From Rhodococcus sp. OK302 (GTDB lineage: Bacteria > Actinomycetota > Actinomycetes > Mycobacteriales > Mycobacteriaceae): 64,000 nucleotides of DNA. The notes below the pieces were generated by a model. The model was given only the letters and a program-made list of their open reading frames with translations. It was not told where the DNA came from and searched no databases. The DNA is taken from the NCBI RefSeq assembly GCF_002245895.1, contig NZ_NPJZ01000002.1, positions 186,001 to 250,000 on the forward strand. Reading direction: 5' to 3'. The position numbers and the translations under genes are program-made. Position 1 is the first letter of the stretch. Every line of letters starts with the position of its first letter. Shown here piece by piece: positions 51,818 through 60,431 of the stretch.

Positions 51818-53068
51818 GTGGTGACGACGACACGACCGGCGCGGTCCGTTCTGGCACGGCTGCTCACCACCCGTTCGGCGGAGATCGTGGACGAGGTGAC
51901 GGATCTGCTCGCCGAGCAGATCGACAGCCTCAAAGGCGACCAGGGCTACCGCGACTGGCTGCACATCTCGACCCAGGCCAACATCGAGGTAATGCTCCAC
52001 CTCATTGCCCACCCGGACGACCTGGCCCTGGCGGAACCACCGATCGGCGCGGTCTCGACTGTCCATCGGCTCGCCCATCAAGGCCTCCCGTTCTACGAGA
52101 TCGTGCGTGCCTACAACCTCGCCGAGTCACGCTGGGTGCAGATCTGTCTGCAGCAGCTCGCGACGCTGACCGACGACCCGGCTGTGCTGGTGTCCGAGAC
52201 GATCGCACTGAGTACCCTCGCCCACGCCTACCTCGACCGAGTGTGTCAACGCATCGCCGTCGAGTACGAGACCGAGCGGGAACGCTGGCGCCGACAGGAG
52301 GAGTCATTCCGTGTCGACCGGGTCCTCGCACTGCTCGAGGGCACGGCCGACGATCTGCCCGCTGCCGAAGCCGCGCTGGGCTACCGCCTGCGGCAGCGGC
52401 ACCTCGCGGTGATCCTGTGGATCGACGGCGAGGAGGACTCCGGCGACGCACTCATCCGTACCCAACGCGCGGTGACCGCCGTCGCCGAACTCGCCGAGTG
52501 CCGCACTCGTCCCCTGATCGTCGCCCGCGACCGGACCACTGTCTGGGCCTGGCTTCCGTTGCCCGGCAACCGCGAGATCGACACGACACGAGTGCAGGAA
52601 GTAGTCTCGGCCGAGCTGCCACGGCTGCGGATCGCACTGGGCCGACCCGCGCCCGGGCTGGACGGTTTCGCCGCCTCCCATCGGCAGGCCGCGGCCGCGC
52701 ACGAGATCGGGCTGGCATCAGGGCAAGGGGCCACGGTAATCCCGTACCGGGAGGTGGCGAGCCTGGTGTTCCTGTGTACCGATCTACCCCGGGCCCGCCG
52801 GTGGGTGGCCGAGACACTCGGCCTGCTCGCCGTCGACGGCCACCGCGAGCAGGAACTGCGGCGCACCCTCGGCGCCTACTCCGCGTCGAATCGAAGCGCC
52901 ATCGCCACCGCTCGCACCTTGAACTGCCACAAGAACACCGTCCTGTACCGCCTTCGCGCCAGCGAACGACTCTTGGGATACCCCGTCTCGGGCAACTGCC
53001 TCGACCTCGACCTCGCGTTACTTGCCTGCCGCTGGCTGGGCACGCAGATGCTCACCACCCCTGAGTAA
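51818..53068 (+). CDS. PucR/CdaR-type transcriptional regulator
   Basis: The 416-residue regulator has an N-terminal RsbRD-like sensor (SAEIVDEVTDLLAEQIDSLK, LHISTQANIEVMLHLIAHPD), a GGDEF-related middle domain (LAVILWIDGEED to LRIALGRPAPG), and the C-terminal PucR helix-turn-helix LRRTLGAYSASNRSAIATAR, TLNCHKNTVLYRLRASERLL. GTG 51818/51821 are proposed since upstream codons run into the divergent promoter. Divergence from the monooxygenase-hydrolase pair suggests that it activates these genes in response to a ketone or derived acid. Confidence 0.85.
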   Translation: MVTTTRPARSVLARLLTTRSAEIVDEVTDLLAEQIDSLKGDQGYRDWLHISTQANIEVMLHLIAHPDDLALAEPPIGAVSTVHRLAHQGLPFYEIVRAYNLAESRWVQICLQQLATLTDDPAVLVSETIALSTLAHAYLDRVCQRIAVEYETERERWRRQEESFRVDRVLALLEGTADDLPAAEAALGYRLRQRHLAVILWIDGEEDSGDALIRTQRAVTAVAELAECRTRPLIVARDRTTVWAWLPLPGNREIDTTRVQEVVSAELPRLRIALGRPAPGLDGFAASHRQAAAAHEIGLASGQGATVIPYREVASLVFLCTDLPRARRWVAETLGLLAVDGHREQELRRTLGAYSASNRSAIATARTLNCHKNTVLYRLRASERLLGYPVSGNCLDLDLALLACRWLGTQMLTTPE

Positions 53069-53090
53069 GCCTCGCTTTGTAATACGACGG

Positions 53091-53280
53091 GGACACCGAG
53101 ATCGTCGAATGCCTCGACAACCTGACCCTGAAAGAGCTACTACTGAGCGCCAACGGACTCTCCGCGGCATCGCTGGAGCTGCTCAACAATCTGGCCACCA
53201 AATTCCGCATCTCCGATCACCGCCGCGCGGTCCAAGCAGATTCACCGTCCTACGACTCGGAAACGTCGTCAGGCGCGTGA
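53091..53280 (+). pseudogene. EspR-like gene, truncated copy C
   Basis: The frame DTEIVECLDNLTLKELLLSA, NGLSAASLELLNNLATKFRI and SDHRRAVQADSPSYDSETSS, ending at TGA 53280, repeats the C-terminal part of the gene at 47245. Similarity begins abruptly at GGACACC (53091), the same point as copy A, and ends at about 53256. The DNA-binding part is missing and there is no start codon. Confidence 0.75.
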
Positions 53281-53522
53281 TTGCGCCGGGGAACGAGAAA
53301 CGTCGAGTCCCCTGGGATTGCAACTCTTGATCCGACCGGCCGGCTCTGTGTGCCCGATATTCGCTCACACAGAGCCGAATCCCGAAACTGCTCGAGGCCG
53401 GCGTCGGGGTGGTCACGACACGGATCCCGCCAACCGCCCGGGCAGCTCGCCAACGTGACAGTGTCGTTTGACGGCCCGGTGCACATGTTTCGGCGGCGAT
53501 GGACACGGCGCGACCTACACGG
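53281..53522. other. intergenic region with hairpin
   Basis: No gene is supported. A 12-bp hairpin lies at 53341-53377. Confidence 0.4.
53341..53377. terminator. hairpin between convergent genes
   Basis: A perfect 12-bp stem (CGGCTCTGTGTG with its complement CACACAGAGCCG, 13-base loop). It could serve either the PucR gene or the convergent gene at 53523. Confidence 0.55.
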
Positions 53523-54155
53523 TCAACACCAGCAGCCGCCGAACGACGAGGTGTGCTCGTCGGTCTCGATCGACTCCTCGCGCACCACGGTAGACCCGCC
53601 CCGCGGGTCGAAGTGCAGCACCGAACTCACCGGGTCATGCCGGATCCACACCGCCACCGACAGCGGATGCCTCGGACGGAAAATGTAGGAGACCAGCTCG
53701 ATCTCGCCCGGCTTCCCGAGGCTGCGAACATCGGACACCACCGCCCGTATCCGCGGCCCCGACAGATCCGCCGCGGCGAACGCCGTCTCGCCCGCATGCA
53801 GGTCGGTGATCGAGTCCATGTCCTCCACCTCGCCGTCGCGCACCCAGTAGAGGTGAAGCAGACCGTCGGCGGCGACGGCCTCGACGGAAATGAGGTTGGA
53901 GGTGACGTCCATTCGCCGAATCGGCAGCCCTCCCAGTTGGGCGCGCACCACGTCCAGTTCCGAGTCCAGCCGCGGCGAGGAAAACAGGTCCTCGAGCGAC
54001 GTGCCACTCAACGCCCGGCTGATCCGACCCGGCGCGTCGACGGTTACCGCGATCACCGCGGTCATCGCGACGGTGACAGCGACAGCAACGGCCGCGATGT
54101 ACTTCACCCGACAGGGCGGGCGAGGTGCGCCCGATTCGCTTTCCATGCCGCTCAC
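53523..54155 (-). CDS. membrane-anchored hypothetical protein
   Basis: The 210-residue protein has one N-terminal membrane segment (CRVKYIAAVAVAVTVAMTAV followed by IAVTVD) and a 165-residue exported domain with ISRALSGTSLEDLFSSPRLD, LISVEAVAADGLLHLYWVRD and IELVSYIFRPRHPLSVAVWI, ending FGGCWC. The domain looks beta-rich; the family is unknown to me. ATG 54155 or 54146 are possible starts. It stands alone between FolD and the EspR-like copy C. Confidence 0.55.
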   Translation of the reverse strand: MSGMESESGAPRPPCRVKYIAAVAVAVTVAMTAVIAVTVDAPGRISRALSGTSLEDLFSSPRLDSELDVVRAQLGGLPIRRMDVTSNLISVEAVAADGLLHLYWVRDGEVEDMDSITDLHAGETAFAAADLSGPRIRAVVSDVRSLGKPGEIELVSYIFRPRHPLSVAVWIRHDPVSSVLHFDPRGGSTVVREESIETDEHTSSFGGCWC

Positions 54156-54464
54156 CTTCCGCCTCCCGCGTATCGAGTCGAGGCTACCGGGGGCGTACAG
54201 CCAAGAAGATCAGCGGTGCGGGAGCTGTGGTCGTCGACGGTCAGTCTCGGCGGCACATTCTGAGCTTTCAACACAATCAACTGATTCCCTTCCCACACAC
54301 AGCCCGAAAACCAACGCGAAGTCAACTGAAGCTGCCTACCCCCGAAGCAAGTGGACTTCCAAGCGAGTGGGGCGCCGTTGGATGACTTCCTCGCACCGCC
54401 TGAGACTCGGCAGGCGTTCGAACGGATTCGTGCGGCGCTCACCGTGCCAGACACAGCCTGACAA
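54156..54464. other. intergenic region with possible C-terminal remnant
   Basis: A plus-strand frame GAPLDDFLAPPETRQAFERI then RAALTVPDTA ends at TGA 54461 and looks like the end of a protein. No start is visible; it may be a remnant. Confidence 0.3.
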
Positions 54465-55313
54465 CTAACCGCTCATGCGACTGGTTGCTGCTGCGAGAGT
54501 CTGATCAAGAAGCACCGCAATAGTCATCGGACCCACCCCACCAGGCACCGGGGTGATAAGCCTCGCCCTCTCGCGCGCCGCCGCGAACTCGACATCACCG
54601 ACGTTGCCCTCGTTGTAACCCGCGTCGACGACAACCGCCCCAGGCTTGATCCAATCGCCACGAATCAGTTCGGGGCGACCGACAGCGGCAATGACAACAT
54701 CCGCTTGCGACACCACCTCAGCGAGTTCCTGCGTTCGAGAATGGCAGAACGTCACCGTGGCGTCCCGGGCAAGAAGAAGCATGCCCACCGGCCGCCCGAG
54801 TATGGGACTGCGGCCGACCACAACAGCACGAGCGCCGACAAGATCAACATCGTAAGCGTCGAGCAACCTCATGATTCCGCCCGGCGTGGCCGACCTGAAT
54901 CCCTTCTCCCCGAACGCCATCCGAGCAAACGACGTTCGCGTCACCCCGTCAACATCCTTACCCGGGTCGATCGCCTCGAACGCGGCGCGTTCATCTATCT
55001 GCGACGGCACCGGGTGCTGGAGCAAGATGCCGTCAACTGACGAGTCATCAGAGAGAGCATCGAGGACTGCCACGAGTTCCTGCGTCGTCGTCGCCTGAGA
55101 CAGATCAATTCGTCGAGATTCGATACCGACCCTCCGCGAGCGGTTCACCTTCATACGAACGTAGACGTGCGAGGACGGATCGTCCCCGACGAGGACCGTG
55201 ACCAAACAGGGACGGCGCCCCGTCTCGGCCACGAAATCTGCCACTCCGTCGGTAACGCGCGCAAGGGTATCCGCCGCGAGGGCGACACCATCCATCAACT
55301 GAGCTTCCATCAC
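54465..55313 (-). CDS. folD: bifunctional methylenetetrahydrofolate dehydrogenase/cyclohydrolase FolD
   Basis: The 282-residue enzyme has FolD landmarks: VTVLVGDDPSSHVYVRMKVN near residue 38 (catalytic Lys in YVRMK), DGILLQHPVPSQIDE near 94, PGKDVDGVT near 118, VVVGRSPILGRPVGMLLLAR near 165 (NADP binding) and AGYNEGNVGDVEF, ending ITPVPGGVGPMTIAVLL. It interconverts methylene- and formyl-THF. ATG 55313 is followed by a second Met. The SPILGRP and SHVYVRMK variants differ from the usual SNIVGKP, so it may be an accessory FolD linked to a one-carbon or demethylation pathway. Confidence 0.92.
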   Translation of the reverse strand: MMEAQLMDGVALAADTLARVTDGVADFVAETGRRPCLVTVLVGDDPSSHVYVRMKVNRSRRVGIESRRIDLSQATTTQELVAVLDALSDDSSVDGILLQHPVPSQIDERAAFEAIDPGKDVDGVTRTSFARMAFGEKGFRSATPGGIMRLLDAYDVDLVGARAVVVGRSPILGRPVGMLLLARDATVTFCHSRTQELAEVVSQADVVIAAVGRPELIRGDWIKPGAVVVDAGYNEGNVGDVEFAAARERARLITPVPGGVGPMTIAVLLDQTLAAATSRMSG

Positions 55314-56119
55314 GTCCTCCGCTCGATGCGGAGAACGCCCAGGCGGACGACGTTCTCGACTTCACTCCCCGGTAGTTCCCTACCCTCGCCAGTCGTGTCC
55401 GACCATCATAGGACGAGCCCAACGGTCGTTGATCGTGCGCCACACTCCTCACGAAAAAACGCGGCCACGACTCTTTCGAGTTCGTGACCTCGTTTGTCGC
55501 AGTTTCGCGGAACTGCACCATGAGGCAGGGGCGGGACGTGCCATCACCCCAGGTCAAGACAAAAAACTCCCTCTTGCACGCAACCCTGCACGCACCACTG
55601 CAAACAACTTTGCACGCACCCACACAAGCAACCACCAAGATTGCCAGCGACTTAGTGCCGGCTGCTGCTGCCCAGGCCGCCGGCACCGCGGGCAGAGGAC
55701 GACATTCGGGTATCACCGCCGAGACTCGTTCCGACCTATCGGGTATCGTTTCGTTGCGTTCGTCGAGAACTCGATCTACAACAGACGTCGGAATCGGAAA
55801 CGCCGGCCCTTGAACCGAGCGTAGATATCGCCGGACATCGGGGCGCATCGCCAACTCTTCATCGAAGCAACCACTCGTATGGGCAGTATGCAGCAAGCCG
55901 ATCGCATAACGTGCGGTTCGCGATACCTGGTCAGCGGCCACCCAGTGCGCACCGTTCACCGCCATCCGCACTGACATACCTCCATACCTCGACGCCGGCG
56001 AACCCCACGCCATGCGTTTCGACTAGTCACTCTCGGGAATTCGATACACATAACTGGAGATCCGGATCGCCCACCACCTTCGCATGCGAGGTCTCCCCGG
56101 AAGCCTCGCGAGGTGTGAA
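55314..56119. other. gene-poor stretch with two dispersed repeats
   Basis: No complete gene is supported. The GACGTGCCATCACCCCAG repeat is at 55535-55557 and the TGCACGCA-rich repeat at 55574-55665, which encodes LLHATLHAPLQTTLHAP in a frame open from 55484 to 55813. The promoter of the GAF-ANTAR gene should lie near the right end. Confidence 0.4.
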
Positions 56120-56866
56120 ATGGATGTCGCCGATAACCCGTCGAACGACAACGACTGGTTTCCTCCACTCGACGCCGCCACCCAAGCCCTACAAGACCTG
56201 TACCGCACCCTCAACCCCACCGACCACGTCGAAACGTACCTGAACAAACTCTGTCAACACGCGGTCGAACTCGTCGACGACGCCGACATGGCAGGAGTGA
56301 CAGTCTTCGACCGTGACGGAAACCCGTCGACAGCGGCACTCACCTCGCCAACAGTCAGAGCGATCGACGAACTCCAATACCTCGCCGGTGTAGGGCCATG
56401 CCTGGAGGCAGTCGAAAAATTCGAGGTCGTCGTAGCCGATCAGGACGCAGCGGCGCAGCGATGGCCGGGATTGGCTGCCGAAGCGAAGACATACGGCGTC
56501 GTGAGTTTCCTGTCGGTCCCCCTACCCCCACTCGAGATGGGAGTGCGCACCGGCGCCGTCAACTTATACGGCACTCGATCGGACGGATTCGCCAGAGCGG
56601 AGGTAGCTTTGACGAATCTGTTCACCACGGCGGCTGGATACGCGATCATGAGCGTCGAACGCTATCGCGGTGCCCGTAATTTCGCGCTCCAACTCGAACG
56701 TGCGCTCGATTCACGAGCGGTTATCGACCAGGCTAAAGGCGTGTTGATGGCGGTGCACGCCGTCGACTCCGAGACAGCGTTCAGGATGCTGGTCGAGACA
56801 TCGCAAGAGAGCAACAAGAAGGTTCGACTCGTTGCCGAGGAACTCCTGGCCAGCCTGTGCCGATGA
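56120..56866 (+). CDS. GAF-ANTAR domain regulator
   Basis: The 248-residue protein has a GAF domain at about 30-175 (LCQHAVELVDDADMAGVTVF, LQYLAGVGPCLEAVEKFEVV and GVVSFLSVPLPPLEMGVRTG) and a C-terminal ANTAR RNA-binding domain (QLERALDSRAVIDQAKGVLM, SETAFRMLVETSQESNKKVR then LVAEELLASL). ANTAR proteins bind dual hexaloop RNA hairpins to prevent termination. ATG 56120 follows GCGAGGTGTGAA. No partner kinase is adjacent, and the target hairpins are not evident in this window. Confidence 0.88.
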   Translation: MDVADNPSNDNDWFPPLDAATQALQDLYRTLNPTDHVETYLNKLCQHAVELVDDADMAGVTVFDRDGNPSTAALTSPTVRAIDELQYLAGVGPCLEAVEKFEVVVADQDAAAQRWPGLAAEAKTYGVVSFLSVPLPPLEMGVRTGAVNLYGTRSDGFARAEVALTNLFTTAAGYAIMSVERYRGARNFALQLERALDSRAVIDQAKGVLMAVHAVDSETAFRMLVETSQESNKKVRLVAEELLASLCR

Positions 56867-57944
56867 CCCCATCCGATCACGGCCTTCATCTTCTTCTTTT
56901 TAGTATGTCGTTCGATGTTGCGGCTGGTCGCTTCGAACAAATCGGCGGATAGCGTTGACAGTTCCGGTCTGCGCTGTCCTCGACCACGACACCGCCCTGC
57001 GGCTCGGTATCACCTCATTCATCCATACATGCATTTTTGTTCGCATCTACGCACGCATGGATGCGAACAGCCATGCGTGTACTCGGCAGAAGGCAGCGAC
57101 CAGCAGCTCGGAGAACAACGCAGGAGCCGCGCACGAGAACAGGACGGGTCGTCACTGCACTGCACCGATCACCGCTGCTCCGAATCACTGTTGTGATTCT
57201 GCGCGGCGTTTCGTTTCGCGGAACCGGCGAGCGAGTCTGCCAATCCGGCAGCGCATCAACGTCCCGACTCGACACTTCTCGAGCAGACGTTTCGGATTCG
57301 AAGCAATCGGATACATCACTGTCGCGGCGGAGAATTCACGGGCGTGAAGCCCGCCGCACATTATCCGCCTACCGGCTGTCACTCGCCGGAGGTGGACGGC
57401 AGGGAAAGCGCGTCGCGTCGGATCGATGCGCACCCACCGGCGCGCCGCGGTCACAAGTTTCGCGCCGGTGGGTCTACCCCAACACACAAGTCTCCGTTTT
57501 CTCGCGGTGTTGGTCTCAGCAGGTCAACGCATTGCCACGACCACACCCCGTGCAGGAGATATGGAGTACGAACGTTTTGCCCACACTGTATGTCCCTGCT
57601 TTGGCCGCGAATCCGGGCCAAGACGACTCGGCTGATCCCGATCGGCAGCGACAATCTCATTCTCTTCGGCAGCTTCGAGACTCGGTCACTGCGCGCCGGA
57701 TGTCGTCAGCGAAGCGACCGGTGCGCATGGGGCGGACGGCTTCCTGCTCGGCGCGTGAGGATGAGCGGGGCATTTCGGATTATATGCATCACTTTGTCAG
57801 TTTCCACCATCTCCGCGCCGCCCCCTAGAGAGCCGTAGAGAGCGCAACAACCGCCGTCAGCACACGACCCGCCACAGACTCAATAGATCGATATCGCAAC
57901 CAAGTCGACAAAGCCGGCCACATACCCGACTACCGTTCCACCCC
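56867..57944. other. long stretch without a supported gene
   Basis: I find no convincing gene in these 1.1 kb. It contains a 9-bp hairpin at 57039-57068 (GTTCGCATC with GATGCGAAC) and a solo IS30-type inverted repeat at 57514-57533. Open frames on both strands have unlikely composition. Confidence 0.4.
57514..57533. mobile_element. solo IS30-type inverted repeat
   Basis: TCTCAGCAGGTCAACGCATT matches the left end of the IS30 element at 45190 (TCTCAACAGGTCAACGCATC) with two differences. No transposase follows, so this is either a relic or an unused target-like end. Confidence 0.5.
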
Positions 57945-58889
57945 ATGGGCACCACCTTCCACGGACCCAACCCGTGGCCACACATCACCCGCGCCATCCG
58001 CACCCGAGGCCCACGCCACGCAGCGATCGCCTACCTCGGCCAGGATGCACCCGAACTACTTCCTCTGCGCGCCGGGGACGTCCTGGTCGTCAACGCGGGC
58101 GCAGCCGCGATCCGAGCACACGCCACCTCCCCCGCCGCCCTCGCCCACTACCTCGGCAAAGGCGTCCGAGTCCTCTCCTGCCCGACCCTGCACGCGAAAG
58201 TTATCGCCACGAACCGGCGAGCAGTGATCGGCTCCGCGAACGCAACCGTCAACTCCACCTTCGCCGACGACGCCGTCATCATCACCGACGACCCCCCGAT
58301 CATCGCCGACACCCGGAAGTTCATCGACGGCCTCTACGACCTCACCGAAGTCGACCACGCATTCATCGACAACGCCGCTCGCGAATGGGCGATCGGCCGC
58401 GCCGTACCCATCCCTGGCATCACCGGCCGAATCCACAACCCCGACAACGAGTTCCTCCCCACACCAGTCACACGGATGTTCGTCAAGCACGTCGTCGACT
58501 ACCAGCCCAACCCCACCGAACAACACCTAATCCACGAGCAGCAACCGTCGCGGACCACCTCCGGACCGGTAGCGAAGTACCAACTCCAATCGCTACGCCT
58601 GGGCAAACCCAGCAGCATCATCCCCGGCGACATGATCGTCCTCGTCTCCGCCGACAACGAATGGATCTACCCACCGGCCCTCGTAACCTCCGAACCCACC
58701 CGCATCCCACGGTCCGGCGGCGCGGTGCTGGTTTTCCTGCGCATCCGCGCCGACCTACCCCCACTCTCGCTTAACGTCGCCGAGAAGCATCTCGCCGACC
58801 TCGGACACCCCGCTCCGAGGTTGCGGACCGACCACTACGTCCGCTCTGTGTCCATCCGGACTGCACTACTCGAGCTGTGGAACCTCTGA
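57945..58889 (+). CDS. phospholipase D-like domain protein
   Basis: The 314-residue protein has a PLD-type active-site segment LHAKVIATNRRAVIGSANAT near residue 83: His, Lys and the GSxN part are present but the usual Asp of HKD is Asn. The N-terminal half alternates strands and helices (HAAIAYLGQDAPELLPLRAG). The second half (about 200-314) holds a beta-rich domain of unknown type (IIPGDMIVLVSADNEWIYPP). One HKD-like motif per chain suggests a dimer, as in bacterial PLD nucleases. ATG 57945 lacks a clear site. A nuclease or regulator role is possible. Confidence 0.6.
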   Translation: MGTTFHGPNPWPHITRAIRTRGPRHAAIAYLGQDAPELLPLRAGDVLVVNAGAAAIRAHATSPAALAHYLGKGVRVLSCPTLHAKVIATNRRAVIGSANATVNSTFADDAVIITDDPPIIADTRKFIDGLYDLTEVDHAFIDNAAREWAIGRAVPIPGITGRIHNPDNEFLPTPVTRMFVKHVVDYQPNPTEQHLIHEQQPSRTTSGPVAKYQLQSLRLGKPSSIIPGDMIVLVSADNEWIYPPALVTSEPTRIPRSGGAVLVFLRIRADLPPLSLNVAEKHLADLGHPAPRLRTDHYVRSVSIRTALLELWNL

Positions 58890-59137
58890 CCAACTGAGCA
58901 CATCCCGTCGATGCGATTTCACCACCCCCGGAGCCCTCAGGTTGCGGCGCGCATCGGTTGGTTCCCTTGCAAGCGCCACATCGGTAGCGGCACCACGGCC
59001 CGGGGTACCGTCTCAGGCCAGGCACACGAGGTGGCATACAAGTACGCGACCAACCCCGATGCCGCAAACACCTGCACCGCACGTGTCCCGGACCGACACC
59101 GATCGGACCGGAACACGACACATCATCCGAAGGAACC
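58890..59137. other. intergenic region before DUF4193
   Basis: No gene is seen. A GAAGGAACC site at 59130-59137 precedes the DUF4193 start. Confidence 0.35.
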
Positions 59138-59440
59138 ATGGCAACCGACCACGACGCACCACGACGCACCGAAGCCGACGAAGTAACAGACGATTCGTTG
59201 GCCCAATTGACCACCGGACGCAACGAAACCCAATCCGCAGTCGTCGACATCGACGAACCGGACGCGGCCGAATCCTTCGATCTTCCCGGGTCGGACCTCT
59301 CCGGTGAGGAATTCACGGTACGAGTACTACCGAAGCAGTCGGACGAGTTCACCTGCATCAGTTGTTTTCTCGTCCATCACCGCAGCCGCCGCGCAGACCC
59401 CACCTCGGATCAGTTGCTCTGTCGGGACTGCGCGGGCTGA
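59138..59440 (+). CDS. DUF4193 family protein
   Basis: The 100-residue protein starts MATDHDAPRRTEADEVTDDS, continues LAQLTTGRNETQSAVVDIDE and DLSGEEFTVRVLPKQSDEFT, and ends with CISCFLVHHRSRR and LCRDCAG. The CxxC pairs form a small zinc-ribbon-like end, and the acidic start is characteristic of DUF4193, an actinobacterial family whose chromosomal copy is strongly conserved. ATG 59138 has GAAGGA upstream. This is probably an extra copy on the accessory region. Confidence 0.92.
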   Translation: MATDHDAPRRTEADEVTDDSLAQLTTGRNETQSAVVDIDEPDAAESFDLPGSDLSGEEFTVRVLPKQSDEFTCISCFLVHHRSRRADPTSDQLLCRDCAG

Positions 59441-59700
59441 GCAGCAAAAAGACTCTTCACACCGCAGACCGGATCGAAACCTGGCAGTCCTCGTTCCCTG
59501 ATGGAAGGGATGTCGTGGCTGTCCCGCCGTGCGGGATCGAGAGATGGTCACCCTGCCATGGCGACCAACACACCACTTTGTTCCCGATTTCCCTCTCGGA
59601 CTACGGTTTTCGAGAACGCTACAGGCCGTGGTGACGAGGTCAAGATCGAGATGAATGTAGCCGAGGGAGATGAGGTGGCCCACCGGCGTGAGTGTGAGTG
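59441..59700. other. stretch between DUF4193 and IS30
   Basis: No gene is supported. The transposase frame of the adjoining IS30 element reads into this flank on the minus strand. Confidence 0.35.
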
Positions 59701-59727
59701 CTTGGATTCCAGCGGTCGTCGCAACAC

Positions 59728-60192
59728 TGGTGATTTGTTTCGCCGGAAGTAGTAGATCACGTAAACGCTCGGCTGGGGTATCCCAGTCGAGCGTTTTTCG
59801 TGGTCGCCCGTTAAGTTCTTGGGCAACGCGTTCGAGATCCTCAGGACCGTGGACGGAGAGGTCTGTTCTCTTCGGAAAGTATTGGCGCAGTAGGCCGTTG
59901 GTGTTCTCGTTCGAGCCTCGTTGCCAAGGGCTGGCGGGATCGCAGAAGTAGACGTCCATGCCGGTGGAGATGCTGAAAGATTTGTGGTTGGCCATCTCCA
60001 CACCTTGATCCCACGTCAACGACCCGCATAGATGTTCGGGCAATGTCCCCATCGTCGCGATCAGTCCGTCTCGGACTATTTCCGCACTGTGTTCCTCCGG
60101 GATGTGGACGAGCATGACGTAGCGGGAGGTGCGTTCGACGAGCGTGGCGATCGCTGACCGGTTGAAGGCGCCGGTGATCAAATCTCCTTCCT
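59728..60192 (-). pseudogene. IS30 transposase, C-terminal part
   Basis: This piece encodes EGDLITGAFNRSAIATLVER, TSRYVMLVHIPEEH, LPEHLCGSLTWDQGVEMANH, SISTGMDVYFCDPASPWQRG, SNENTNGLLRQYFPKRTDLS and RPRKTLDWDTPAERLRDLLL, which are the DDE catalytic domain of IS30 transposases. It joins the N-terminal piece exactly at GHWE-GDLI when the IS110 element is removed. The frame has no stop inside the element and reads through the terminal repeat into the flank (TTAGIQA and on). Confidence 0.85.
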
Positions 60193-60431
60193 TACGTTGT
60201 TGTAGTGGGTGATTTCGGACTGTCGTAATGTTCGAATCACCCTCGGGCAGCGGGTATGGCACAGATCGCCCTGCCGCGTTGGACGGCTCACTGGGAATGG
60301 CCGCCCGCTACCCGCCGATAACTCGACCGCTGATTGAGACTTACGACATCGATCGTTGGGTAAGGACGTGCCGGCGTGGTTATCGACAGGGCCAACAAAA
60401 GAAGGAACGGAGCGAAGGGGCGGAACCCGCC
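60193..60431 (+). ncRNA. predicted IS110 bridge RNA region
   Basis: The 239-base 5' non-coding part of the IS110 element is where the bridge RNA of the IS110 group (IS1111 type excluded) is usually encoded. I have not folded it, so the exact RNA limits and the target and donor loops are not defined. Confidence 0.35.
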
